From Curculioniphilus buchneri (GTDB lineage: Bacteria; Pseudomonadota; Gammaproteobacteria; Enterobacterales; Enterobacteriaceae): a DNA stretch of 64,000 bases. The stretch is taken from assembly GCF_964275155.1 (NCBI RefSeq), contig NZ_OZ193413.1, forward strand, positions 806,001-870,000, given 5' to 3'. Position numbers and translations under genes: made by a program. Shown here piece after piece: positions 29,687 to 39,179 of the stretch (position 1 is the stretch's first letter; each line of letters begins with the position of its first letter). The notes beneath the pieces were generated by a model that made no database searches, had not been told where the DNA came from, and saw only the letters and a program-made list of their open reading frames with translations.

Positions 29687-30628
29687 TTATGTACTAACAA
29701 CCTGTAATACTTTATTAATAGCTACAGAAAATTTTTCATTATCAAGCCAATGAAGATTGCGCCACGTATGCAACCATGTCATCTGATTTTTAGCAAGTTG
29801 TTTTGTTGCATAAATTCCACGAGAAATCATGTCTTCATAATTAATTTCACCAGAAAGATATGACCACATTTGTCGATATCCGATACATCGCATAGAGGGC
29901 ATGTCACTACTCAAATCACCTCTAGTAAATAATCTATAAACTTCATTTTCGAAACCTATTGCTAACATCTGATAAAAACGTTGTTTTATTCGTTCATGCA
30001 ACAATAAATAATTCAATGGCATAATAGCAAATTGGTATATTTCATACTCTAAAGGCGCATTAGAGATTCGCGTTAATTCTGTTACAGTTTTACCTGTAAT
30101 CAAAAATACTTCTAATGCTCGAATTAATCTCTGTACATCATTAGGATGAATACGATTTGCTGAAATTAGATCAATTTGTTGTAATCTCTGGTACAATGCT
30201 GCCCAACCTATGATTTTTGCTTCATTTCTAATATCTTCGCGTATCTTAGAATTTGCTGGAGGTAATACAGCTAATCCATTGAGTAATATTTTAAAATAGA
30301 ACATAGTCCCACCGACTAGTAGTGGTATACGGTTAGCTTGAATGATCATTTTTATTGCTTTAAGTGCATCATATCGAAAATTCATTGCTGAATACGGCTC
30401 TATTGGATCGCAGATATCTATAAGATGATGAGGTGCTTGAAGTAACTCATTAATACTAGGCTTAGCTGTACCAATATCCATACCACGATAGATCAAAGCA
30501 GAATCAACGCTTATAATTTCTACCGGTAGAAGTTGATGTAGCGCTATTGCAAAAGAAGTTTTTCCAGTAGCTGTAGGTCCCATTAAAAAGATAACTTTGG
30601 GTTGACGCTGTAATATCATATTAGTCAT
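29687..30628 (-). CDS. miaA: tRNA dimethylallyltransferase
   Basis: Adds a dimethylallyl group to A37 of tRNAs reading UNN codons. The P-loop is 'MGPTATGKTS', then 'SVDSALIYRGMDIGTAKPS', 'PHHLID', 'LLVGGTMFYF', 'RIHPNDVQRLIRALEV' and 'MRCIGYRQMW'. 313 residues, full length (316). The 5' end overlaps the mutL stop by eight bases (ATGACTAA), so translation is coupled, as in E. coli. The 'DIRDP' of E. coli reads DICDP (Cys73, TGC at 30410-30412), again an Arg-to-Cys change, though many bacteria have other residues there. Confidence 0.96.
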   Translation of the reverse strand: MTNMILQRQPKVIFLMGPTATGKTSFAIALHQLLPVEIISVDSALIYRGMDIGTAKPSINELLQAPHHLIDICDPIEPYSAMNFRYDALKAIKMIIQANRIPLLVGGTMFYFKILLNGLAVLPPANSKIREDIRNEAKIIGWAALYQRLQQIDLISANRIHPNDVQRLIRALEVFLITGKTVTELTRISNAPLEYEIYQFAIMPLNYLLLHERIKQRFYQMLAIGFENEVYRLFTRGDLSSDMPSMRCIGYRQMWSYLSGEINYEDMISRGIYATKQLAKNQMTWLHTWRNLHWLDNEKFSVAINKVLQVVST

Positions 30629-32696
30629 AGCTCAATGCTTTAATAGCAGCTTTTAAATTTAATGTTACTACAAGTCCATCGGGAGGATTGTTTTTCCATT
30701 GTGGATAAAGTTGATCTAATTTAGAAACTAATTGCATCATAATAGAATAGTTCCATGAAATTGGTTTATTCTGACGCCAATAAGCAATCCAAGATGCTAT
30801 TTGATACTCTGTCATCAATTTTTTATTATGCAAATAATTGAATAATTCTTGAATAAAATTTTTTAAATTTTCTTGAGGAATTAAAAAAGGTACTGCATTC
30901 AATGTTACCTGATGGACAGACCTACACAAAATAATACCCATTTTCTGAAAAAATGTCTGATATTGATTCAATACTTGGATTTTCTTTTCACATAAAGTCA
31001 TACATAACGGAATGTTCAACGAATGTGTGTAAGGAACATTGTTCTTAGTGGTCCATTGACGTTCAAATAAATAACGTTCTGCAGCCGGTAGCGAAAGTAA
31101 ATTTAAGGCATTATCTGCTTCTAATAATGCATAGCAAGGTTTTACTAACATTAGCACATGGACAAAATTGCGTAGAGTAATGGCAGATAATGGCTTGACA
31201 AATTTTATTTGTCTCAGAGTATTCCTATTAAAATTTTTATGAGAGAGCTTAATTAATTGATTAATAGCAGGCAATTGATTATAATATTTGACTAATTTAT
31301 ACTGTGTAAAAACATTATTTTGTACTAATTTTACCTCCTTTGATAATTTTTGAACTTTCATTAAAGGCAAAAAAATATCCTTGTATATAACCTGAAAGTT
31401 CGTGCAAGAACAATGATATTGTTTTTTTTTATCAGAAAATGGATGCAATATACCTTGAATTGTTCTTAATATAATATATCGATAAGAATCAATATTCTTA
31501 TGTTCTATTTTATTCTGTTCCATTGGATTTTTTTGAGATTTAAATAAACTAGTATGACATAAGGAGATACCAACATCTCTCCGAGATGTTGAGCCAGAGT
31601 TAATATATTCAAGAGGACGATAGTTACATCTAGATCTAGATATCGTCCTATTTTTTATCACATGATCTTCTTCACTATCCAGTAAATTTTGAATGTTAAC
31701 TTTACTAAGAACAGTTTGCACTGCTTGATAAATAAAATCATGTACTATACGTTCCTGATGGAATCGTACTTCGTTTTTAGCAGGATGTATATTTATGTCT
31801 AGTTGTTTAGGATTTATATGGAGAAATAAGATAAAGGCTGGCTTGTTTTGTATACCTTGTATTTTTTCTTGGCAGGCCTGCCGAATAGCATGATAAACTA
31901 ATTTATTTTTTAATACTATACGATGATTTACATAAATATATTGTATCTTAGATAAGTAATTATTCGTAGGATATGCTATCCAACCTCTGATATTAAGATC
32001 ATCCTGCTGCCAGGAAATGCTAACGGCTTGTTTGATAAACGCTGTGCTACACAATTTAGTTAGCCTACTTAGATATTGGCTATGTTGAGTTATTGCCTTG
32101 TATTGTCTCACAATTTTTCGATTATGACGCACAATAAAAGTTACATGGAAATGAGCTAATGCAATACAACGGATTATTTCATCAATATAAATAAATTCTG
32201 TTTTTTCAGTACGCATAAATTTACGTCGTGCAGGAGTATTATAAAATAAATCTTGCACTTCTACTGTGGTTCCTACTGGATGCGAAACTGGTTTTAATGT
32301 TATCATTAAATCATGGCCTGTAATATATATTTGCCATCCTATGTTTTGTGTAACAGTACGTGAAGTTAAAGTTAAACGTGAAACTGAATTAATACTAGCT
32401 AATGCTTCACCTCTAAACCCCATACTAGTGATATAATCAAGATCATCTAGATTAGAAATCTTACTGGTAGCATGATTCGATAACGCTAGCACTAACTCAT
32501 TTTTTGCAATTCCTTGACCATTATCTCGAATACGAATAAGTTTAGAACCGCTGTTCTCGACGTTGATATCAATATGGGTTGATTTAGCATCCAGGCTGTT
32601 TTCGATTAGTTCTTTTATCACCGACGCTGGACTGGCAACCACTTCGCCAGCAGCGATTTGGTTAATGACATGTAATGGTAGTACCTGAATGGTCAT
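30621..32696 (-). CDS. mutL: DNA mismatch repair protein MutL, long linker
   Basis: ATP-dependent matchmaker between MutS and downstream repair factors. The N-terminal GHKL ATPase domain is intact: 'IAAGEVVASPASVIKELIENSLDA', 'IRDNGQGI', 'HATSKI', 'GFRGEALASI', and 'DLFYNTPARRKF'. The N-terminal part ends near residue 335. The C-terminal dimerisation domain begins near residue 500 ('LLEADNALNLLSLPAAERYLFERQW'). 691 residues against 615 in E. coli: the extra length is in the Lys/Asn/Ser/Cys-rich linker. No endonuclease motif is expected in this lineage. The gene is followed by miaA with overlap. Upstream, 464 bases separate it from amiB, where E. coli has almost none. Confidence 0.95.
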   Translation of the reverse strand: MTIQVLPLHVINQIAAGEVVASPASVIKELIENSLDAKSTHIDINVENSGSKLIRIRDNGQGIAKNELVLALSNHATSKISNLDDLDYITSMGFRGEALASINSVSRLTLTSRTVTQNIGWQIYITGHDLMITLKPVSHPVGTTVEVQDLFYNTPARRKFMRTEKTEFIYIDEIIRCIALAHFHVTFIVRHNRKIVRQYKAITQHSQYLSRLTKLCSTAFIKQAVSISWQQDDLNIRGWIAYPTNNYLSKIQYIYVNHRIVLKNKLVYHAIRQACQEKIQGIQNKPAFILFLHINPKQLDINIHPAKNEVRFHQERIVHDFIYQAVQTVLSKVNIQNLLDSEEDHVIKNRTISRSRCNYRPLEYINSGSTSRRDVGISLCHTSLFKSQKNPMEQNKIEHKNIDSYRYIILRTIQGILHPFSDKKKQYHCSCTNFQVIYKDIFLPLMKVQKLSKEVKLVQNNVFTQYKLVKYYNQLPAINQLIKLSHKNFNRNTLRQIKFVKPLSAITLRNFVHVLMLVKPCYALLEADNALNLLSLPAAERYLFERQWTTKNNVPYTHSLNIPLCMTLCEKKIQVLNQYQTFFQKMGIILCRSVHQVTLNAVPFLIPQENLKNFIQELFNYLHNKKLMTEYQIASWIAYWRQNKPISWNYSIMMQLVSKLDQLYPQWKNNPPDGLVVTLNLKAAIKALSYD

Positions 32697-33160
32697 GCAT
32701 TTTAAATCCTTTGATATGAAATAGATGCTGTTTATAAAAACCTATTAATATTCTATTACAGCAGTATTTTCAATATACTGACTAATATAAATATGAAATG
32801 TACATTTCACAGGAACTAGCATGTTAACCTATATTATTACTTTAATAATTATGCAATACAAAATATAAATGTAAAAATAAAAACTCCATATTTTTCAATT
32901 TATTAAATGGCAATTGTAAACTCATCTATTATATGACATTATATATCTTAATATATTCAGATAATGCATTTGTTCATGCTGAGACTATAATGTCTGTTAA
33001 TAAGAAATTTCATCATGTTGTATTATGACATGAGATAGATAATAAATAACTTAACTTACAAACATTTAATCTAAAACGACTAATGTCCTATGTATCATTT
33101 ATCTTAATGTCTTCTACTGAATTTTATTCATGAATGAAATTTCATTTCATAGATTGTTTA
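32697..33160. other. Spacer between amiB and mutL
   Basis: 464 bases where E. coli has only a few. No coding frame is recognisable. It may be a relic of an insertion, or of an ancestral longer amiB 3' end. Confidence 0.5.
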
Positions 33161-34438
33161 TTAAACTTTGGCCTTAATGACCTGTATTGGACACAATACG
33201 AAATAAGAACGTAAGCCTAAATGTAAAGCATTAGCAATTTTTTGCTGATATGCACTACTACCCAGTAATCGCTCTTCATAAATATTACTAATAAAACCTG
33301 TTTCTACTAATAATGATGGAATATCTGGAGAACGTAAAACACCAAAACTTGCATGTTCTGGATGAATCTTATGTAACGTACTAACTTGACGAAGTTGATT
33401 CAGTATTTTTACTGCAATATCATAACTGACTCGTTGAGAGTATCTAAATTGTAAGTCTAAGACAGCTCGACTAAAATAGGGATCGGTTTGGTTTTTAGCA
33501 AGCAAATCACCGATACCACCTAACAATTCAGATTGCTTATCATGTTGCTCTAACCAAGTCAGCATTTCACTATTAGCACGTTGGTTAGATAATATCCATA
33601 GTGATGCACCGCTAGCATTATGTCGATTTGATGAGGCATCAGCATGAATTGAAAGCAATACGTTAGCACCTTTTTTTCTTGCCACGTTAGAACGACCTAT
33701 GACAGAAATGAAATAATCACCATCTCGAGTCAATACAGGTTTGAACATAGGATCAGAATCCAATAATATTTTTAGTTTATTGGCTATAGCAATAGTCACA
33801 TTTTTTTCATATAAGCCATTAGGACCAATGGCTCCTAGATCTTGACCGCCATGACCTGCATCAATAGCGACTACAATTGGTTTGGTAAGAATTGGTAACT
33901 TCTTCTTACATGGTATTGGTACGGATGTTGAAACCAGGTTTTTTACTGGTCTATTTTTTACTTGTCTTGATTTATTGGTATTAACTAGTTTCGATGATGG
34001 AAATGTAATCGGTGCTAATACGATTCTATTCTTAGAAAGATTAGATAATTGACTATTATGCACCGTTAATATAATGTTGTAACGTCCGTTAAAGTAACGT
34101 GTTATAGCCTGTACATAAGATCGACTATTTAATTCAAATATTAGTCGTAAACTCCGTTTATCTTCTGGCATACCAACTCGAATACGTTTAATTAAATTAT
34201 TTCCACTAAAAACGATCGGTAATCTTGGTACCACTAAGCCTTTTTGGGCAATATCGATTACTATACGTTCTGGATTATGTAATAATAAAAAAGCATATAC
34301 AGGCTTATTATTAAATCCAATAACTATTTTAGATCGATGACTATTGTTAATAATATTAATATCGCTAATTATCTCTGATATTGCTTGACTTGCAAACAAG
34401 CATATAACTGGTATCAACATCATTTTAAAGTTTATCAT
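33161..34438 (-). CDS. amiB: N-acetylmuramoyl-L-alanine amidase AmiB
   Basis: Zinc amidase that cuts the stem peptide from MurNAc to separate daughter cells. A signal peptide (residues about 1-20) precedes the AMIN domain (about 25-130), which targets the septum. A short basic linker leads to the Amidase_3 domain (about 190-415). Zinc ligands: His in 'IDAGHGGQD', Glu in 'YEKNVTIAI', His in 'LLSIHADA'; the catalytic Glu is in 'LLVETGFIS'. 425 residues against 445 in E. coli. The regulatory helix region around 'NSEMLTWLEQHDKQSELLGGIGDLLA' is kept, so EnvC-type activation is probably needed. It lies 17 bases downstream of tsaE. Confidence 0.96.
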   Translation of the reverse strand: MINFKMMLIPVICLFASQAISEIISDINIINNSHRSKIVIGFNNKPVYAFLLLHNPERIVIDIAQKGLVVPRLPIVFSGNNLIKRIRVGMPEDKRSLRLIFELNSRSYVQAITRYFNGRYNIILTVHNSQLSNLSKNRIVLAPITFPSSKLVNTNKSRQVKNRPVKNLVSTSVPIPCKKKLPILTKPIVVAIDAGHGGQDLGAIGPNGLYEKNVTIAIANKLKILLDSDPMFKPVLTRDGDYFISVIGRSNVARKKGANVLLSIHADASSNRHNASGASLWILSNQRANSEMLTWLEQHDKQSELLGGIGDLLAKNQTDPYFSRAVLDLQFRYSQRVSYDIAVKILNQLRQVSTLHKIHPEHASFGVLRSPDIPSLLVETGFISNIYEERLLGSSAYQQKIANALHLGLRSYFVLCPIQVIKAKV

Positions 34439-34455
34439 TATAAATTGATTACCTT

Positions 34456-34917
34456 CTATAATGATAATCGGGCTAAGAGATTTACACCAGTAGTAGTAAA
34501 TGCTTCTATTTCAGCTATTCGACCATTAGTTTGATAATGAAAAGTTAAGGAAATATCCGCTGTAGGCAAGAGGCCTATTCCGTGTTGTGGCCATTCAATT
34601 AAACATAGAGACGTTTTATTAAAATAATCACGAATACCTATCAGCTCTAGTTCAATTGCATCGACTAAACGGTATAAATCAAAATGATAAACAGTCCAAT
34701 TTAATAATATATAGGATTCAATTAAGGTGTAAGTCGGGCTTTTTACATGACCTATATATCCCAAAGTATATAAAAATCCACGGCAAAAAGTGGTTTTTCC
34801 AACGCCAAGATCACCGTATAAATAAATAACACAAGACTGTTGACAAGTAGTAGCTAATACTGAACCTAATGTACTCGTTGCTTGTTTATTTGATAAAGAT
34901 ATAATATGTTTTTCCAT
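34456..34917 (-). CDS. tsaE: tRNA threonylcarbamoyladenosine biosynthesis ATPase TsaE
   Basis: ATPase that assists TsaB/TsaD in making the t6A37 modification of ANN-reading tRNAs; essential in E. coli. The ATG at 34917 gives MEKHIISLSN and exactly 153 residues, the E. coli length. Walker A is 'GDLGVGKTTF', followed by 'VKSPTYTLIESY' and 'YHFDLYRL' and by the Trp-containing 'LIEWPQHG'. The start is one base past the nnr stop, so the two are translationally coupled. The upstream gene nnr and downstream gene amiB are in E. coli order. Confidence 0.96.
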   Translation of the reverse strand: MEKHIISLSNKQATSTLGSVLATTCQQSCVIYLYGDLGVGKTTFCRGFLYTLGYIGHVKSPTYTLIESYILLNWTVYHFDLYRLVDAIELELIGIRDYFNKTSLCLIEWPQHGIGLLPTADISLTFHYQTNGRIAEIEAFTTTGVNLLARLSL

Positions 34918-34918
34918 T

Positions 34919-36442
34919 TTACTTTCTATGTAATTCAGGATTAACAAATTGAGACAATATTGGAAATAAATCTGTTGCTAACATGCCTCGTTTTCCTTTT
35001 TTTATTGCTAAATAGTCAGCAGCCGCACCATGTACCACACAACCAGCACATGCTGCATTATACATCGATAACTTTTGTGCAAGAAAACTGCCTATTATTC
35101 CAGATAATACATCTCCCATTCCTCCTGATGCCATACCGGCATTGCCTACATCTACAACACTGGTAACACCGTCACTACCATAGGATGAAATCAACGTTCC
35201 AGCGCCCTTGAGTACTACTACACCACCATAAATATTTGCTAATTTTTTTACAGCAAGAATACGATTACTTTCAATATCACTGACATCAATATGTAATAAA
35301 CGGGCAGCTTCAGCAGAATGAGGAGTCATAATTCGATTATGACGTTGATTTGGATTTAGTGCTAATAAATTAAGCGCATCTGCATCCCATAACATGGGTT
35401 TATCAAATGTTTTGACTATATTTAATGCATTGGTTCCCCAAGTCTTCTTTCCTAGTCCCGGTCCGATTACAACGACATCTGCCCATTGCAATGCATGTTG
35501 CAAAGATTCATGATTTAACGGAGATACCATTATCTCTGGCCTAGCTGTTAACAAAGATGAAATATTTTCTTTACGAGTTAAAATACGTACTAGCCCCACA
35601 CCGCTTCGCAATGCAGCTTCGCCTGTCATACGAATTGCACCAGAAAGACCATGGTCTCCTCCAATAATTAATAACCGACCGTTGTTGCCTTTATGAATAC
35701 AGGGATTACATGGTGGTAGCCACCATGGGAGTAACTCCGTAGAAAGTCTAGTCATAAATGGTGTTTCATCATTAAGCCATTTATTTAATCCCAAATCATC
35801 ATAATGGATTTGACCTGTGACACTGCGAGCTTGTCCGGTGAATAATCCTGGTTTTAGTGCTATAAAAGTGATGGTATGTACAGCATGAATTACTTCTCCT
35901 GGTGTTGCACCTGTATCAGCAAGCAGACCTGATGGAATATCTAAGGCACAAATTGGCGCAAGATGTTTATTAGCTTGAATAATCAAAGAAGCATAAGGAT
36001 TTCGAGGTGCTGACTTGAGTCCCGTACCTAATAAAGCATCAACAATGATATCTATTTTTTTTGGCCAAAATGTATCTTTCGATTGTATTTTTCCTCCTAT
36101 AGCTAGCCATGCTGTTTGTGCTTGTATTGCTTCGTCAGATAGTAAGTTTCGTACGCCGCACGATAATACAGTAACTTGTTTTCCAGCAGTTGCGGCTAAT
36201 TTTGCTACTACATAACCATCTGCACCATTGTTACCGTGTCCTACTAAGATTAGCCAATAATTGGCGTATGGATATACACAATTAATGCAATTAAAAGCTG
36301 CTGTACCGGCGCGTTGCATTAATTCATATAAAGATATGCCAGCTAATTTAGCTCCTTGTAATTCCCACGTTCGAAGCCACTCTGCACTATAAATACAATG
36401 CGGCAAATTTGAAGTAAAAAGTGTATTGTGACAATTAGTCAT
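34919..36442 (-). CDS. nnr: Bifunctional NAD(P)H-hydrate repair enzyme Nnr
   Basis: Repairs NAD(P)H that has been hydrated by side reactions. The N-terminal YjeF_N epimerase domain (residues about 1-220) has the Rossmann-like 'LVGHGNNGADGYVVAKL' and 'DALLGTGL', 'DIPSGLLADTG'. The C-terminal ADP-dependent dehydratase domain (about 230-500) has 'LIIGGDHGLSGAIRMTGEAALRSG' and the catalytic 'VGNAGMASGGMGDVLSGIIG'. 507 residues against 515. Changes from the usual pattern: GNNGGDGY reads GNNGADGY, and 'TPHPGE' reads TPHSAE, at a conserved loop of the dehydratase. It starts the long tsaE-amiB-mutL run. Confidence 0.95.
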   Translation of the reverse strand: MTNCHNTLFTSNLPHCIYSAEWLRTWELQGAKLAGISLYELMQRAGTAAFNCINCVYPYANYWLILVGHGNNGADGYVVAKLAATAGKQVTVLSCGVRNLLSDEAIQAQTAWLAIGGKIQSKDTFWPKKIDIIVDALLGTGLKSAPRNPYASLIIQANKHLAPICALDIPSGLLADTGATPGEVIHAVHTITFIALKPGLFTGQARSVTGQIHYDDLGLNKWLNDETPFMTRLSTELLPWWLPPCNPCIHKGNNGRLLIIGGDHGLSGAIRMTGEAALRSGVGLVRILTRKENISSLLTARPEIMVSPLNHESLQHALQWADVVVIGPGLGKKTWGTNALNIVKTFDKPMLWDADALNLLALNPNQRHNRIMTPHSAEAARLLHIDVSDIESNRILAVKKLANIYGGVVVLKGAGTLISSYGSDGVTSVVDVGNAGMASGGMGDVLSGIIGSFLAQKLSMYNAACAGCVVHGAAADYLAIKKGKRGMLATDLFPILSQFVNPELHRK

Positions 36443-37538
36443 TTTTCAATCCTTTACTCTCATGATTATGTTATATATAAATATAAAATTAATGAGTAAT
36501 AAAAACTTAACTTTTAATATATTAGATTGTTTCATGAGAAGAAGTTGAATTGACCGTTTAAGGACAGTGCGTTCTAATTTCGACGAAACTAAGTTATGTT
36601 GTCAATAAAACTATGATACATTATGTCATGATGTAATTCTATTTTTATGAAAAAATCAAAAAAATCTTGCTATTGCATTAAAACTACGTTAATCAAATGG
36701 CTTTGCACACATTATTTAAGTAATATGTTAAATATTACGCCATTAGTTCAGACATAATAGAAAATATTAATGTAATGATTCTTATAACTATATTATATAT
36801 TTTATATATAGGAAAAAATATAATTTTAAGAATTTTAAATGCGTTTTCCAAGAAAATAATTACTTTAGTCTTAACATGTTTAAAATTCTGAAGAACAAAA
36901 TTTTAATTGATTTCATTAAATATTTATACAATTAAGAAATATGCTAAAAACTTTTATAATTATTTGAATCTATGTTTTTTAAATGAAATAATAATGAACG
37001 TCATAATATGAAAATTAATACAATTGCGATTGTGTAAATGTTTAGATAATAATAAAAATTATCAGTGATTGAATCCATGGATCATTTCATTATGACTGGT
37101 TCATTTGAAAACTATATATTATGAATATGTTCAATGTGTTGATAATTTAACTTCACTTCAAACAAATAATAAATGAAAAGCTTATAGCTTGGTAGCTATA
37201 AAAGTTGCGTTAGTGACGCACTGATACACAGTTATAAAACTGTAGATATGATCATTGTGTATGACAAATGTATTACTCTCTTCTGCACTTACATCCAAAT
37301 TCTATTATAACGTAAGTCATATTGCAGAAATAATATAGTTATGTCATACTAGGCAATTAATTAGGTTTTTATTATCTTTATCTATTGTTTAATTGAATAT
37401 TATTGCTTTCTTTTTAATTTTTATTACCCAGTCTAATCAATAGATTATTATATTTTATTTTGATAGTATTGCACGTAAAAATTCTATTGACATTGTCTCA
37501 ATACTTTATTAGAGTATTGTTCGTTTCCGTTAATGATT
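36443..37538. other. Gene-free stretch between nnr and tRNA-Asn
   Basis: 1.1 kb. In E. coli queG and the glyVXY tRNA genes lie upstream of nnr; none is intact here. The only distinctive element is the three-hairpin cluster at 37182-37243. Confidence 0.55.
37182..37243. other. Cluster of three consecutive hairpins
   Basis: Three stems follow one another within 62 bases: TTATAGCT/AGCTATAA with loop TGGT (37182-37201); AGT(T)GCGT/ACGCACT with loop TAGTG and one bulge (37203-37222); ACAGTT/AACTGT with loop ATAA (37228-37243). The order and spacing resemble the three arms of a tRNA, and the first contains TGGTAG as in a D-loop, but no acceptor stem forms. It could be a decayed tRNA or a small structured RNA. 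Confidence 0.4.
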
Positions 37539-37614
37539 TCCTCTGTAGTTCAGTTGGTAGAACGGCGGACTGTTAATCCGTATGTCACTGGTTCAAATCC
37601 AGTCAGAGGAGCCA
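37539..37614 (+). tRNA. tRNA-Asn (anticodon GTT)
   Basis: A 76-base tRNA with encoded CCA, almost identical to E. coli tRNA-Asn. Acceptor TCCTCTG pairs with CAGAGGA, the D-arm is 'TAGTTCAGTTGGTAGAAC', the anticodon arm is 'CGGACTGTTAATCCG' with anticodon GTT, and the T-arm is 'CTGGTTCAAATCCAG'. It stands alone, with no gene within 1 kb on either side. Its G+C-rich body contrasts sharply with the surrounding AT-rich DNA. Confidence 0.98.
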
Positions 37615-39179
37615 AATTTCTCAAATAACTTTTAGTATCATGAGAATAATAACTATATCTCATATAGTTTTTATTATTTGTGTGTTATTAAGAACTCCGT
37701 GACATTATCAGCACCCAGTAAGGTTATATCGTACTGAAACAAGATCACACATTAGCAGTTATTCTACGTTCATGATTTGTATCGTAGTTCAATAAATATT
37801 GATGGATTTTAAAATAAGATATAATAGACAGACATAAAAAGCCTGTCATATAAATTATAAATTTGATAAAACGAACATTTATAACATTTTCAACAAAGAA
37901 CTTTTATATGTATGTTCATTACTAATCATACGTTACTTATTTTTCTCTATGTATTATCGTTTAATAATATTACCATAATATTATCATAGAGGCATCATCT
38001 AACATAATTAACTCATACAGGCAGTAAGGTAATTAAAATAGAAGTTATTATTTTATTAATACATTATTATGCTGATCTGTCTGATCAATATTGAAATAAT
38101 TCTTTCAATATAACAAAACATATTTATTAATAAAAAAATAAATATCCTCCATATAAAACTCTATGTTTTTTATAATTATAAATAAATAATAACGTCAGAA
38201 TAATCTTCTGAGTACGATTTTAAATCGCGCTCTATTCGGCACAAAATTTTATTTTGTTTAGCACTGAATTTAACATATTATCAGAATCGACATTTCTTAA
38301 GTTTGAAGTGTAAAAAATATAAATAAGCAAAGTTTTATCAACATAAAAATTAATTTTTTGATCAGTCGATATCGTATATCATTGCGATAATAGATTTATT
38401 TAATATTCATTATAAACAGTGGAAATCTAAAATTTAGATAATAATTTATACATTGATAAAATCATGTCATCTATTTCTATTTAATGTATAATAAGGTTTT
38501 CTAGAGGTCTGTAATACTTTTCGTCAAGATAATCGAAGAATACTATCGACTAATTAAATTATACTAATTCACTAGGATATAATATTTAGTATTATCTGAA
38601 AAAGGTTTTAATAAAATTAAACATATCTTATATGATTACCTTATGATGTAATATATCACACAATATTTCTATAAAAATAGAATTACATCACTTTAATATT
38701 TATAGATAGTCTTTCTTATATTAAAATAGTAAGTGCTATTTAACATGTTGATATTAAAGAATATGGGCTAGTTTTTACGTTTCAGAGAAAATATTATTCA
38801 ATTGATAAGTATCTCTTATAATGCAAAACCAACTACATACTATGTAATATAAAAGCTATTTCATAATAGCTCGTTGGTAATATAGTTTTCAACTAAACAA
38901 TCACAAATATACCACTTATAGTGAACACTATTAAGCAGTTTTAATAAACTAAATGATATAGAAAAAATAGCTCCATAAAGTTTTGAAATTTTCAAAAAAA
39001 ATATTTTTAAAATATCTTTATTTTCAATAATAATTCAGTGCTAGTTTTATTCAAACGTTATAATGGCAAATGTTAAATTAAATTTTTATCTGCACCGATA
39101 AGTACTTTTAGCTTAATACAAGCCTATTAATTCAAAAAAGACATATTCAATATAGGCCACATATTTTAAGGATATCCTA
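37615..39179. other. Gene-free stretch between tRNA-Asn and aspS
   Basis: 1.6 kb without recognisable genes. It must contain the aspS promoter; a Shine-Dalgarno-like AAGGA lies just before the aspS ATG. The long T-rich and A-rich tracts look like neutral decay. Confidence 0.55.
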
